A program made the translations under genes and the position numbers. A DNA stretch of 64,000 nucleotides from Lactobacillus gasseri ATCC 33323 = JCM 1131 (GTDB lineage Bacteria > Bacillota > Bacilli > Lactobacillales > Lactobacillaceae), in assembly GCF_000014425.1 (NCBI RefSeq), contig NC_008530.1, positions 1,674,001 to 1,738,000 of the forward strand, written 5' to 3'. Positions 43,064 to 53,007 of the stretch are shown piece by piece (position 1 is the stretch's first letter; each line of letters starts with the position of its first letter). The notes under the pieces are model-generated. The model ran no database searches, was not told the DNA's origin, and was given only the letters and a program-made list of their open reading frames with translations.

Positions 43064-43952
43064 TATTTTCACCGGCTTTCAGTTTAAAGATTTCATCTAA
43101 AGTTGGTGGTTCTTGATCAAAGGTTTGCAAATATTCTCCATGAGATAAAGTCTTAAAAATATCTCGGCCATAATTAGCTGACATTAGCCAAAGCTTATAA
43201 ATGCCATTGTTTTGCAAAATAGCTTTTTCTACTCCGGGTAGTTTCTTAACCTCATCGAGCCCTAAATCTGTCCTAATAAATAAGCGCGTTAGGCCAAAAT
43301 TATTTCGTACTTCATTTACCGCACCATTTAAAACAAGATGACCATTATTAATCATCACTACATCATCACATAATTCTTCAACATTAGACATATCGTGATC
43401 AGAAAAAATAATTGTCGCCCCACGCCGTTTTTCTTGGAGAATTACATCTTTAATTATTTCAACATTTACGGGATCCAAGCCACTAAAAGGTTCATCTAAA
43501 ATAATTAAATTTGGTTGGTGAATAAGTGTCGCAATTAATTGAATTTTTTGTTGGTTTCCTTTAGATAAGCTCTTAATCTTATCAGTAATCTTGCCTTTAA
43601 CTTCTAATTTCTGCATCCAATCTTGCAAGTCATGCTTTACTACATCTTTCTTCATACCTTTTAAACTAGCTAAAAAACTTACTTGTTCTAAAACTGTCAA
43701 CTTAGGCATTAGACTACGCTCTTCTGGCAAGTAGCCCACAGAGTTGTAGTCACGACTTGAAAAAGAATGATTATTAATCGTAATCTTGCCCTGATACTTA
43801 ACAAACTTCAGAATACTATGAAAAAGAGTAGTTTTTCCTGAACCATTCTTACCGATTAAGCCTAGTATTTTCCCATTATCTGCTTTGAAATTAATATCAA
43901 ATAAAACTTGTTTACTTCCAAAGCTTTTATTTAAATTTTTTACTTGTAACAT
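43056..43952 (-). CDS. ABC-2 exporter ATPase (NatA-like)
   Basis: This 298-residue ATPase has Walker A GKNGSGKTT near residue 36, signature LSKGNQQK (a variant with K for the second G, common in NatA/EcsA types) and Walker B LIILDEPF. A C-terminal DUF4162-like extension of about 80 residues is present. It works with the downstream permease, which overlaps it. Only AGAAAG serves as SD. Confidence 0.87.
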   Translation of the reverse strand: MLQVKNLNKSFGSKQVLFDINFKADNGKILGLIGKNGSGKTTLFHSILKFVKYQGKITINNHSFSSRDYNSVGYLPEERSLMPKLTVLEQVSFLASLKGMKKDVVKHDLQDWMQKLEVKGKITDKIKSLSKGNQQKIQLIATLIHQPNLIILDEPFSGLDPVNVEIIKDVILQEKRRGATIIFSDHDMSNVEELCDDVVMINNGHLVLNGAVNEVRNNFGLTRLFIRTDLGLDEVKKLPGVEKAILQNNGIYKLWLMSANYGRDIFKTLSHGEYLQTFDQEPPTLDEIFKLKAGENNE

Positions 43953-44030
43953 AGCTTTTTCTTTCTAGGTAAATTTTAGTAAAGTTAAATCTAATTATAT
44001 CAATCTTTAATATTAATATCTTTTTTATAC

Positions 44031-44067
44031 CAAAAAAGCCTCTCAGCTGTCTAAAACTGAGAGGCTT
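44031..44067 (-). terminator. Terminator of the murE-racemase operon
   Basis: AAGCCTCTCAG, a 10-base loop and CTGAGAGGCTT form a perfect 11-bp stem followed by TTTTTTGG on the minus strand. Confidence 0.9.
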
Positions 44068-44071
44068 GATC

Positions 44072-44821
44072 CTATTTATACATATATTTTGCAGTTGCTT
44101 CTTTAGGATCCATTCCATTACGAATCTTCAAAGCAAGTTCAATTGAAACATCAGCGATAATTGATTGTGGATCAATTACATTATAAGGATGATCTGGTGC
44201 CTTTTCTTGAGCAAGAGACAATTCTGTACATCCTAATAAAATTACATTGCAACCATATTTATCATGCATTGTCTTCAAGATCTTATGATACAAGTCATGA
44301 TCAACGATTCCCTTTTCCTTAATATCGCTGTAAATTAATTCATTAACCATTGGCTGAATTTCGGGACCACCTAATTCTACTTTCTTGCCAACACGTTCTA
44401 ATTCGTCCACATACAAATGGTCATAAATAGAACCTTCAGTTGCAATTAAGCCAATTTTTTCTTCCTTAGGAAAATTATCTACAAATGTATGCACTGCAAT
44501 TCGCATCATATGTAAAAATGGTACATCAGTTAATGCAGCTAGATCATCATAAAAATAATGTGCGGTATTACATGGCATTACAAAGAAATCAGGATTGAGC
44601 TTGGCTTGGCTTAAAACATCATCTTTTAAATCATAGAAAAAGTTAGGCTTACTATGATCCATGATATAAGCCGTTCGATCGGGAATTTGAGCATCATTTA
44701 CTAAAATATAATTCAAATAATCTTGATCTTTAGCGATTTTAACTCGGTGATTAATTAAGCGAACATAGCTTTCAGTTGCAATTGTTCCCATCCCGCCAAT
44801 AATTGAGAAAAAGTGTTTCAT
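44072..44821 (-). CDS. Aspartate racemase-family enzyme
   Basis: This 249-residue protein of the Asp/Glu racemase superfamily has both catalytic cysteines: Cys84 in MPCNTAH and Cys198 in LGCTELS. It interconverts L- and D-amino acids without a cofactor. It lies two bases after murE and is probably cotranslated with it. In L-Lys/D-Asp type lactobacilli D-aspartate forms the interpeptide bridge, so supplying D-Asp for the wall is the likely role. Glutamate racemase (MurI) is less likely from the overall sequence. Confidence 0.85.
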   Translation of the reverse strand: MKHFFSIIGGMGTIATESYVRLINHRVKIAKDQDYLNYILVNDAQIPDRTAYIMDHSKPNFFYDLKDDVLSQAKLNPDFFVMPCNTAHYFYDDLAALTDVPFLHMMRIAVHTFVDNFPKEEKIGLIATEGSIYDHLYVDELERVGKKVELGGPEIQPMVNELIYSDIKEKGIVDHDLYHKILKTMHDKYGCNVILLGCTELSLAQEKAPDHPYNVIDPQSIIADVSIELALKIRNGMDPKEATAKYMYK

Positions 44822-44823
44822 AG

Positions 44824-46395
44824 TTATTCCTTATCGTCTTTTTCTAATTCATTAATTACACTTTCAGCAACTTTAATATCAGTTGGATATGGCGTATCTA
44901 CCCCGCGAATCTTTTGGAATGGATCTGCACCCTTCCCGCAAATTAAAACAATATCATCTTTATTAGACATTGCAATTGCATCATGGATTGCCTTTTCACG
45001 ATCTAATTCAATTGTGACATCAACTTTTTCATGATCAATGCCCGCATCAATTTCTTGAGCAATATCCATTGGATCTTCAAAGCCAGGATCATCAGTAGTT
45101 AAGAATGCCTTATTTGCATAAGCGGTCAAACTTTCGCTAAATCCAGGACGACGTGATACTCCCTTATCTCCAGGAGCTCCAACAACTACAATAATCTTTG
45201 GATTATTAAACTCGCGTTGCATAAAGCTCATTAAAGCTATCATTGAAGCTTTATTATGTGCGTAGTCAACGATAACAGTACCATGATTCTTTGATGGTAA
45301 AGTTTCCATTCTGCCCGGGATTGTTACGTGACGGATTCCTTTAGCACATTCTGCATAGCTTTCACCAGCAAGACCAGCACCAATAATTGCAGCAGTACCA
45401 TTCATCTCGTTGAAGTCACCAATCATTTGAAGAGTGTAATCTCCAGCAATTGGTAATTTCTTAGCTTTTTCAGAAGCACAGAACAACTTAAATTCAGTTT
45501 CCTTCATGTCTGTTTCAACTGATTGGAAGCGGAAATCAATTGGTTGTTTTAAGTTAGGATTTTCGAAATCATTTCTAGCAAACAGATAGATACTATCTGG
45601 ATTAGTAGTTGTAGTTGCTGCTGCATAAATTTCATCAAAGTGGTCTGACATTGCGTTAATAATACATTTACGCGAGTTAACCATTAATTGTAATTTACAA
45701 TGTAAGTAATCTGCAAAGTTAGGGTGTTCATTTGGACCGATATGATCTGGAGTAATATTTAAGAAAAATCCTAGATCATAGGTTAAACCAAAGACACGGT
45801 TCTTTTTATAAGCTTGACTAGAAACTTCCATTACCAAATGAGTCATACCATTATCAACAGCTGTTCTCATGTCACGGAACAAGTCTAAACTTTCAGGTGT
45901 AGTCAAACTAGACTTGAACTTATCTTCAGGTTTTGGCCCTACGATATCATCTACTGATGAAAACAAAGCTGTTCGACCACCGTTAATTTGGTCAAGCATC
46001 CCCTTCAAGAAATAAGCAGATGTAGTTTTACCCTTTGTACCAGTAAAGGCTACAACGTATAAATCATCTTGCGGGAATCTGTAAAAGGCAGCTGATAAAA
46101 GAGCCATGGCTTTAGTTACATCTCTAACAACTAAAGCATGCATTCCTTTACCTTCTGGATATGGTTGTTCTGCTACATAACAAGTAGCTCCACTGTCTTT
46201 AGCCATTGATAAATAAGTAGGTCTAAAGCCTTTACCCTTACAGAAAAACAAGGTATTTGTTTTTATATCACGTGAATCATATGAAATATAATTCATTTTA
46301 GTTGGAACCGCATCTTGCACTGCACTTGATTTAAGCAAGTGGTGTTCCTTCAAGATTAAGATGCAAGTGTTTAAAGAAATGCTAGAATCGCTCAT
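44824..46395 (-). CDS. murE: UDP-MurNAc-tripeptide synthetase (MurE)
   Basis: This 523-residue Mur ligase has ATP loop TGTKGKTTS near residue 118, the VMEVSSQAY segment and the carbamylated-Lys region of the central domain. The site that reads DNPR in diaminopimelate-adding enzymes is DDPG here, so this MurE adds a non-DAP residue, almost surely L-lysine, to UDP-MurNAc-L-Ala-D-Glu. GGGGAG precedes the ATG, and an extended -10 lies upstream. Confidence 0.93.
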   Translation of the reverse strand: MSDSSISLNTCILILKEHHLLKSSAVQDAVPTKMNYISYDSRDIKTNTLFFCKGKGFRPTYLSMAKDSGATCYVAEQPYPEGKGMHALVVRDVTKAMALLSAAFYRFPQDDLYVVAFTGTKGKTTSAYFLKGMLDQINGGRTALFSSVDDIVGPKPEDKFKSSLTTPESLDLFRDMRTAVDNGMTHLVMEVSSQAYKKNRVFGLTYDLGFFLNITPDHIGPNEHPNFADYLHCKLQLMVNSRKCIINAMSDHFDEIYAAATTTTNPDSIYLFARNDFENPNLKQPIDFRFQSVETDMKETEFKLFCASEKAKKLPIAGDYTLQMIGDFNEMNGTAAIIGAGLAGESYAECAKGIRHVTIPGRMETLPSKNHGTVIVDYAHNKASMIALMSFMQREFNNPKIIVVVGAPGDKGVSRRPGFSESLTAYANKAFLTTDDPGFEDPMDIAQEIDAGIDHEKVDVTIELDREKAIHDAIAMSNKDDIVLICGKGADPFQKIRGVDTPYPTDIKVAESVINELEKDDKE

Positions 46396-46430
46396 TTTTT
46401 CTCCCCAATTTTTTAATCAATTCAGCCTAA

Positions 46431-46439
46431 ATTATAGCA
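46431..46439 (-). promoter_or_regulatory. Extended -10 promoter of the murE operon
   Basis: TGCTATAAT on the minus strand is a perfect TGnTATAAT, about 36 bases before the murE start and just after the histidine kinase stop. Confidence 0.65.
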
Positions 46440-46444
46440 CACCA

Positions 46445-47590
46445 TCATTTTGCTTTGGGGCTATTGAGTGGTAGTTGAATAATAAAACTAGTTAATTCTG
46501 ATGTTGACTGACACTTAATTGTCCCGCCATGTAAGTCAACAATACTTTTCGTAATCGCTAAACCTAAGCCAGTACCGCCGGTTTTTAAATTTCTTGAACT
46601 TTCTACTCGATAGAAGCGATCAAAAATTTTTTGCAAAGACTTCTTAGGTATCTGCTCCCCATTATTTTCAACTCTAAGTTCTACAAACTTATTATTCACC
46701 TTATTGGCAATTAAATTAATTTCAGTTGCGCCATGGCCATATTTCAAGGCATTCGAAATTAAATTATTTAACATTCGCACAATCATTTTAGCATCAGCAT
46801 CAATTACTAAATCTCTTGGTCGTGTCACTACATTAAAAGCAATATTTTTCTTTTCTGCTTCGAGTTCAAAACCAGCTGCTACTTGTTCAAGCATTGAATT
46901 GACATGTAACGGTGCTAAGACTAATTTATTATTCGTTGACGAACGAAGCGTAGTGTATTCAAATAAGTCTTCAGCTAAAGCTTTCATTTGTAGAGCTTTG
47001 TCATAGGCGATTTTAATATATTTAGCTTGATCTTCATTTAGTTCACTACTCTTTAATAAACCCAAGTAGCCAATAATTGAAGTTAACGGCGTTCTAATAT
47101 CATGAGATACGTTAGTAATCAGATCATCCTTTGATTGTTCAATTTGGCGTTCTTCTTCCATTGAAGCTACAGTACTATCAACTAAAGCGTTAATTGAATC
47201 AATTACTTTCTGTAAATCTGTCTTTACTACAAAAGGAATTCGATGATCAAAGTGACCGTCAGCTATATAATGCAGTTCTTCTATGACATGCCGCAATTGC
47301 ATTTGACGATATCTTCTAATTAATCGCCAGTAAACAACAATAGCATCGCCCACTAACATCACACCAACAAAAAGCCGTTGCCAAGACCATAAATGCATCC
47401 CGTTAGCAAAAGTAATTGTCTTTTTAAGAAAGAATATACCATTTTCTAAACGTGGATCATTCAATACTGCCAAATTAAGCAAAATAATAATCGAAAGATT
47501 CAACAGCAAAAGCAGAATAACAGTTATAACGCCTTCACCAAATAATTCACTTTTTTCTTTCGTGGTTAGGATTACTTTTTGTTTTTTCAT
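46445..47590 (-). CDS. VanS-like sensor histidine kinase
   Basis: This 381-residue kinase has two membrane helices (about 20-42 and 70-90) around a short extracytoplasmic loop. A HAMP-like linker follows, then HisKA with phospho-His163 (VSHDIRTPLTS) and an HATPase domain with N box NLISNALKYG and G2 box GTGLGLAI. The short sensor loop suggests sensing within or at the membrane. It lies five bases after the response regulator gene. No terminator separates it from murE, so some read-through is possible. Confidence 0.9.
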   Translation of the reverse strand: MKKQKVILTTKEKSELFGEGVITVILLLLLNLSIIILLNLAVLNDPRLENGIFFLKKTITFANGMHLWSWQRLFVGVMLVGDAIVVYWRLIRRYRQMQLRHVIEELHYIADGHFDHRIPFVVKTDLQKVIDSINALVDSTVASMEEERQIEQSKDDLITNVSHDIRTPLTSIIGYLGLLKSSELNEDQAKYIKIAYDKALQMKALAEDLFEYTTLRSSTNNKLVLAPLHVNSMLEQVAAGFELEAEKKNIAFNVVTRPRDLVIDADAKMIVRMLNNLISNALKYGHGATEINLIANKVNNKFVELRVENNGEQIPKKSLQKIFDRFYRVESSRNLKTGGTGLGLAITKSIVDLHGGTIKCQSTSELTSFIIQLPLNSPKAK

Positions 47591-47595
47591 CCTTG

Positions 47596-48282
47596 TTAAG
47601 CCTCTACTTTATAGCCTACTCCCCAAACTGTTTGGATAACTTCTTCTCCATCAGTTGCCTTTTGAATTTTATCACGCAAGTGAGAAACGTGAACCATAAC
47701 CGTTTTGGCTGAAACAACCGATTCTTGTTGCCATACTCTTTCAAAAATTTCATCTGCACTAAAAACACGATTAGGATGACTAGCAAGCATATATAAAATT
47801 CCAAACTCTAAAGCGGTTAATTGAATAACTTTCCCAGTTAAAGTCTTAACTTCATGTGAGTCCTTATTAATTACTAAAGGTCCTACTTCTAATACATCAG
47901 GCTTGTCATCTTTAACTTCTTTTTGACTGCGGCGAAGCAATGATCTTACTCGTGCCATTACTTCTAATGGATTAAACGGCTTAACGACATAATCATCTGC
48001 TCCAGTGATTAATCCTTGAATCTTATCCATATCGCTAGTTTTAGCTGAAACAACTAAGATTGGAATTTCTGAATCTTTTCTAACTTCTTTGATAACTTCA
48101 ATCCCCGACATTTGTGGCATCATAATATCAAGAATCATCAATGCAATTTCTGGATTCGTAGAAAGTTTAGTCAAGGCTTCTTTACCACTATAAGCAGCAA
48201 TTGGCTCATAGCCTTCATTTTTTAAATATATGCTTAATAATTCAACGATTTCTTTATCATCATCAACAACTAAGATCTTCAT
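47596..48282 (-). CDS. OmpR/VanR-family response regulator
   Basis: This 228-residue regulator has a receiver domain with acidic pocket DDD near residues 7-9, phospho-Asp52 (LDIMMP) and Lys near 102. A winged-helix DNA-binding domain follows (about 130-227, ending VWGVGYKVEA). It acts with the adjacent kinase. AAGGAG lies before the ATG. The targets are not identifiable; murE or the flanking ABC genes are possible by proximity. Confidence 0.92.
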   Translation of the reverse strand: MKILVVDDDKEIVELLSIYLKNEGYEPIAAYSGKEALTKLSTNPEIALMILDIMMPQMSGIEVIKEVRKDSEIPILVVSAKTSDMDKIQGLITGADDYVVKPFNPLEVMARVRSLLRRSQKEVKDDKPDVLEVGPLVINKDSHEVKTLTGKVIQLTALEFGILYMLASHPNRVFSADEIFERVWQQESVVSAKTVMVHVSHLRDKIQKATDGEEVIQTVWGVGYKVEA

Positions 48283-48391
48283 GAGGAATGTCTCCTTATT
48301 CTATATTTATCACGTAAAAAATCTATTATTAACATTTTACCTGTTTTACATCTATTTACTTAAATTAAACCACGTTTTTAAAGAATCATAA

Positions 48392-48428
48392 AAAATGAAC
48401 CCTAGAAAAAATATCTAGAGTTCATTTT
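48392..48428 (-). terminator. Terminator of the heterodimeric ABC exporter operon
   Basis: AAAATGAACTCTAGA and TCTAGGGTTCATTTT form a 15-bp stem with a G-T/A-C variation and an AT-rich tail. Confidence 0.78.
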
Positions 48429-48432
48429 CTGA

Positions 48433-50283
48433 TTAATCTAATTCTTTTTTACCAGTGTACAACTCGTAGTAATAACCCTTTTGCTTCAAAAGCTCTTCAT
48501 GATTACCACGCTCAATAATATGACCATGATCAAGAACTAAAATGAGGTCCGAGTTAACAATGGTTGATAAACGGTGTGCGATCACAAAACTGGTTCTCCC
48601 AGCAAGCAAGTTATCCATCCCTGCTTGAACCATTCGTTCAGTCCTAGTATCAATACTTGATGTTGCTTCATCTAAGATCATTACTGGTTCATCAGCAATC
48701 ATGGCTCTAGCAATACTCAATAACTGCATTTGACCTTGTGACAAGTCACCGCCGTCGCCATCAATCACAGTTTCATATCCATCATCTAGCTCATGAATAA
48801 ATTCATCAGCATGCGCTAAGCGAGCAGCTTGATAAACCTCGTCATCACTCGCATCTGGCTTTCCAAACCGAATGTTGTCCATGATTGTACCAGTAAAGAG
48901 GTGCGTTTCTTGTAAAACAATCGATAAAGAATGTCGTAAATCATTTTTCCTAATTTGAGAAATTGGAACGCCATCATACGTAATCTTTCCAGACTGAATC
49001 TCATAGAAACGATTAAGCATATTAGAAATAGTCGTCTTACCAGCACCGGTTTCACCAACTAAGGCAACTTTCATACCTGGTTTAGCGTCGATATTAATAT
49101 CGTGCAAAATTTGTTTTTCTGGAACATATGAAAAGTTCACATGATCAAAAACAATATGTCCTTTAATTGGAACTTTTTTAACATCACCATTTTTCTCAGG
49201 GACATCCCAATACCAACTATTTTTAACTTCAGGATTGGCCGACATAATAACGTCGCCATTATCAACTTCCGAGGGTTCATCTTCTAACTCAAAAATTCTC
49301 TGCGCACCAGCTAAAGCCAAAACAATTGAATTCAATTGCTGTGAAATCTGAGCAATCGGCATACTAAATTGCCGCGATAATTGTAAGAAAGAAGCAATTG
49401 CACCTAAAGTCAATGGTGCCCAGCCGTTAATTGCGGCAGCTCCTCCGATAAAGGCAATTAATACATACAATAAATTTCCCATATTACCCATAATTGGGAA
49501 CAAAACGGTCGCATAAGTATTAGCCTTCCCAGATGCTCCACGCAGTTCTTCATTAAATTTATCAAATCCCTCTTCAGCTTCAGGTTCATGTGAAAAGACC
49601 TTAATGACTTTTAAACCATTAAGCATTTCTTCGTCATAACCGTTAATTTGACCTAATTTATTTTGTTGAACCTTGAAATAGTAGCTAGACTTCACAGTTA
49701 AAAATCTAACAATTCCAAATGATAGGCCAAAAATAATAAAAGAGAATAAAGTCAGTTGCCAGCTTAAACTAAACATCGCCACAATAACAAAAATCAAGCT
49801 TAATGCCGAATTCAAAAATTGTGGTAGCGATTGTGAGATCATCTGCATTAAGGTGTCGATATCGTTAGTATAACGACTCATGATATCCCCATAATTGTTT
49901 TGATCAAAATAAGCAATCGGCAAAGACTCCATATGCGTAAATGTTTCGTTACGAACACGGAATTGAACTTTTTGGGCTAACACTCCCATTAACATGCTAA
50001 AAAGGTAGTTAGAAATAAAGCCAATTGCATAAATTCCAAACATTACCAAAATTGCATTTAGTAATGGACCATAGTTAGGAACCTTTTCATGCAGTAAGGG
50101 AGTAACATATGTATCAATTAATCGTTCAATAAATAAGGATCCAATTACCGCAGATCCAGCTGCCAAAATGATAGTAATTACTGAAACGATTAACATCCAA
50201 GGACTAGTGGTTAAGACTACTTTTAGTAGACGTCCTAAAACTTTAAGACGATTTCCTTTAGTGTGTTGTTTTGCTTGATCCAT
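48433..50283 (-). CDS. Heterodimeric ABC multidrug exporter, catalytic subunit
   Basis: This 616-residue half-transporter has a six-helix membrane domain (to about 325), an insertion near 345-375, and an ATPase domain with canonical Walker A GETGAGKTT, Walker B MILDEATS and H-loop IAHRLST. Its signature is the variant LSQGQ, which in BmrCD/LmrCD-type dimers faces the partner's degenerate site. It starts 13 bases after the partner gene. Confidence 0.9.
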   Translation of the reverse strand: MDQAKQHTKGNRLKVLGRLLKVVLTTSPWMLIVSVITIILAAGSAVIGSLFIERLIDTYVTPLLHEKVPNYGPLLNAILVMFGIYAIGFISNYLFSMLMGVLAQKVQFRVRNETFTHMESLPIAYFDQNNYGDIMSRYTNDIDTLMQMISQSLPQFLNSALSLIFVIVAMFSLSWQLTLFSFIIFGLSFGIVRFLTVKSSYYFKVQQNKLGQINGYDEEMLNGLKVIKVFSHEPEAEEGFDKFNEELRGASGKANTYATVLFPIMGNMGNLLYVLIAFIGGAAAINGWAPLTLGAIASFLQLSRQFSMPIAQISQQLNSIVLALAGAQRIFELEDEPSEVDNGDVIMSANPEVKNSWYWDVPEKNGDVKKVPIKGHIVFDHVNFSYVPEKQILHDINIDAKPGMKVALVGETGAGKTTISNMLNRFYEIQSGKITYDGVPISQIRKNDLRHSLSIVLQETHLFTGTIMDNIRFGKPDASDDEVYQAARLAHADEFIHELDDGYETVIDGDGGDLSQGQMQLLSIARAMIADEPVMILDEATSSIDTRTERMVQAGMDNLLAGRTSFVIAHRLSTIVNSDLILVLDHGHIIERGNHEELLKQKGYYYELYTGKKELD

Positions 50284-50296
50284 AACGTTCTCTCAC

Positions 50297-52027
50297 CTAC
50301 TTTCCTGCATTATTTTCTTCTTGGAACTTAGCGATTGAGTGATAAAGCTCATTAGTCTTCATTAATTCCTCATGAGTTCCAATTGCTTGAATCTTGCCAT
50401 GATTCATAACAATAATCCGATCAGCGTCTTTAATTGAAACAACCCTTTGCGAAATAATTATCTTAGTTGTAGTTGGCATATCTTTTGCCAAAGATTCACG
50501 AATTTCACGTTCAGTTGTTGTATCAACTGCAGAAGTCGAATCATCTAGAATTAAAATTTCTGGATTCTTTAATAATGCACGCGCGATCGTAATTCTTTGC
50601 TTTTGACCACCGGAAACATTATTTCCGCCTTGCTCAATCATAGTATTATAGCCATCTGGCATTTCACGAATAAAGCCATCAGCATGTGCAACTTTAGCAG
50701 CAGCTACGACTTCTTCATGCGTTGCATTTTCATTTCCCCATTTTAAGTTTTCTTCAACAGTTCCACTGAACAAAACATTCTTTTGTAAAACCATTGCAAC
50801 TTTATCACGAAGAGCCTTTAGTTCATATGACTTAACATTATGTCCAGCCACTCTAACTGCACCAGATGTTACATCATAAAGACGCGGAATCATGGAAACT
50901 AAAGTCGATTTTGATGAACCAGTTTCACCAATAATACCAATTGTTTCACCTGGTGTAATATGTAAATTAATATCTTCTAAAGCATAATGCTTTTCATCTG
51001 TCGAGTATTTAAAGTTAACATGATCAAAAACAATATCACCGTTTGTCACATCTTTAAGTGGTTTACGTGGGTTTTCAATCGCTGATTTTTCAGTTAAAAC
51101 AGCTGCAATACGTTTACCACTAGCTTCTGAAATAACCAATTGCGTAGTAATCATAGCCAGAATGTTTAAACTAAATAAAACGGAGTTTGAATATGAAAAC
51201 ATTGAAACCAATTGTCCAGTTTGCAAGTTTCCACCAACAATTTCTTTAGCACCAAACCAGCAAATTGCTAAAGTCGAAATATTAAGAACTGCCATTACAA
51301 CTAATGCGTTAAGTGACATGATTTTTTGCGCAGTTGAGAAAAGTTTATAAATAAAGCCTGAAGATTTTTCAAATTTTTCAATTTGAGCTTCTTCTTGAAC
51401 GTAAGTCTTTACCTCACGAATTCCACGAATATTTTCACGAACATCTTGATTCATTACATCGTATCCCTTAAAAATACGTGGAAAGTAAGGATATGCACTT
51501 TTAATAATTAAAGCCAAAATTAAAACAAAAATTGGAGCAATTACCACAAAAATTAAAGATAGTCTTGGACTAATTATGACTGACATAATGATTGAAAAAA
51601 TCAACATCAGTGGTGCACGAACGGCAATTCTGATTAGCATTTGATAAGCGTTTTGTACATTAGTTACATCTGTGGTAAGCCGCGTTACCAAACTAGCGCT
51701 AGAAAATTTATCAATATTACTGAAAGAAAAATCTTGAATATGATAAAACATATCTTTTCTTAAATTAGCTGCAAATCCTGCTGCTGCATGTGCAGAAACG
51801 TAACTAGCAGCTGCACCTAAAGATAAGGAAATTAAAGTTAATACGAAAAGGATTAGGCCCCATTTATTGATGTAACCCATATTTCCTTTCATAATTCCCT
51901 TATCAATTAAAATACCAACCAAGTACGGGATCAGCATTTCAATTAAAGCTTCACCTGCAACTAGGACTGGGGAAGTCATTGACAATTTTTTATATTGCCG
52001 AATTGACTTACGTAACACATTAATCAT
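50297..52027 (-). CDS. Heterodimeric ABC multidrug exporter, degenerate-site subunit
   Basis: This 576-residue half-transporter has a six-helix membrane domain and an ATPase domain with signature VSGGQKQR. Its Walker B ends ILDD (Asp for the catalytic Glu) and its H-loop is SQR (Gln for His), as in LmrC-type subunits. Walker A reads GETGSSKST: Ser372 replaces the glycine before the lysine, which is not usual even in degenerate subunits. The SD is the G-rich AACGGGGG. Confidence 0.9.
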   Translation of the reverse strand: MINVLRKSIRQYKKLSMTSPVLVAGEALIEMLIPYLVGILIDKGIMKGNMGYINKWGLILFVLTLISLSLGAAASYVSAHAAAGFAANLRKDMFYHIQDFSFSNIDKFSSASLVTRLTTDVTNVQNAYQMLIRIAVRAPLMLIFSIIMSVIISPRLSLIFVVIAPIFVLILALIIKSAYPYFPRIFKGYDVMNQDVRENIRGIREVKTYVQEEAQIEKFEKSSGFIYKLFSTAQKIMSLNALVVMAVLNISTLAICWFGAKEIVGGNLQTGQLVSMFSYSNSVLFSLNILAMITTQLVISEASGKRIAAVLTEKSAIENPRKPLKDVTNGDIVFDHVNFKYSTDEKHYALEDINLHITPGETIGIIGETGSSKSTLVSMIPRLYDVTSGAVRVAGHNVKSYELKALRDKVAMVLQKNVLFSGTVEENLKWGNENATHEEVVAAAKVAHADGFIREMPDGYNTMIEQGGNNVSGGQKQRITIARALLKNPEILILDDSTSAVDTTTEREIRESLAKDMPTTTKIIISQRVVSIKDADRIIVMNHGKIQAIGTHEELMKTNELYHSIAKFQEENNAGK

Positions 52028-52066
52028 ATAAAACCCCCGTTCTTTTAACTTAAAAAAGATAAAAAT

Positions 52067-52092
52067 AAATAGACGCCTCGCGCCGTCTATTT
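52067..52092 (-). terminator. Hairpin between the partitioning operon and the ABC exporter
   Basis: AAATAGACG, an 8-base GC-rich loop and CGTCTATTT make a 9-bp stem followed by ATTTTTATC on the minus strand. It may end the DUF1129 transcript or act as a leader hairpin of the exporter genes. Confidence 0.6.
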
Positions 52093-52162
52093 ACTCTCTA
52101 ACAAACACATTATTTGCTATCTTTATTTATACTGTAGACTACTTTAATTAAATAGTCACGCT

Positions 52163-52996
52163 TTAACTTCTGCGATTTCTTCTACGTGCTGCAATCTCAT
52201 TTTCACGTTTAACTTGTAGTGGATCAACAACATGATACTTTTGACGGAACCATCTACGGACAAAGAAAGCAATCACTGCTAACACAATGTAAACCCATGG
52301 ATTAAGAACTGGGTTAATTACACGCAAGAATGGCATTGAAGTAAATGTGATCCATACCATAACTATTCCAACTAAGAAGATTCCTATTAAGACTACCTTC
52401 CACATAGGTGGTCTTTTACTCTTTTCTCTGGTTACTAAATCATTGTAATATGCCATCAAAATACCAAACAAAATGGTAACAGAAGCAACAGTTAAAATTC
52501 CCATCTGTTGGACACCATTTTGTTGTTTAGAGTTTATATTAAACAATTGTACTACGCCAAAGAATCCAGCAAAGATCACAAAGTAAAGTAAGCCATTATC
52601 TACTGCGTGCATCCAGAACTTATTCTTGGGTGCTTCTTTTTGGGGATTAGCAATTTCAATTGCCTTTTCTTTGGGAGCTTTTTGATACAAGCTGGATGCT
52701 GGAATACCCTTGCGTTGTGCAACAATAATTTCTGGCAAGATTTGATCAATTGCAGGTTTCACTTGATCCATAGTGTAGTTTTGATCTTCTGTCAAAAATT
52801 TTTCCAAACGAAAGACATAATCTTGATTTTTATTACTTAATTTCTTTCGTAATTCTTTTGGCGGCATCTTCTTAATTTCTTCTTCACGAGAATTTTGCTC
52901 ATGCGCCTTTTTTAATTTCTCTTGTTTTGCGTTACCTACTGTTGAGTTTTTAGCTACTTCAGTATTCTCACTCTTATTTTGATCTTTTGGATCCAT
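52163..52996 (-). CDS. DUF1129-family membrane protein
   Basis: This 277-residue protein has a highly charged cytoplasmic N-terminal half (about 1-120, Lys/Glu-rich) and four membrane helices in the C-terminal half (about 130-255), ending in a basic RRRNRRS tail. It resembles DUF1129 proteins commonly found near ychF in lactobacilli. No function is established. It starts 11 bases after ychF and is the likely last gene of the partitioning operon. Confidence 0.7.
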   Translation of the reverse strand: MDPKDQNKSENTEVAKNSTVGNAKQEKLKKAHEQNSREEEIKKMPPKELRKKLSNKNQDYVFRLEKFLTEDQNYTMDQVKPAIDQILPEIIVAQRKGIPASSLYQKAPKEKAIEIANPQKEAPKNKFWMHAVDNGLLYFVIFAGFFGVVQLFNINSKQQNGVQQMGILTVASVTILFGILMAYYNDLVTREKSKRPPMWKVVLIGIFLVGIVMVWITFTSMPFLRVINPVLNPWVYIVLAVIAFFVRRWFRQKYHVVDPLQVKRENEIAARRRNRRS

Positions 52997-53007
52997 TCAA
53001 AAAACTC

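Noticed and set aside
48816-49058. Minus-strand frame inside the ABC exporter gene
   Set aside because: It is a shadow of the exporter ATPase coding sequence in another frame.
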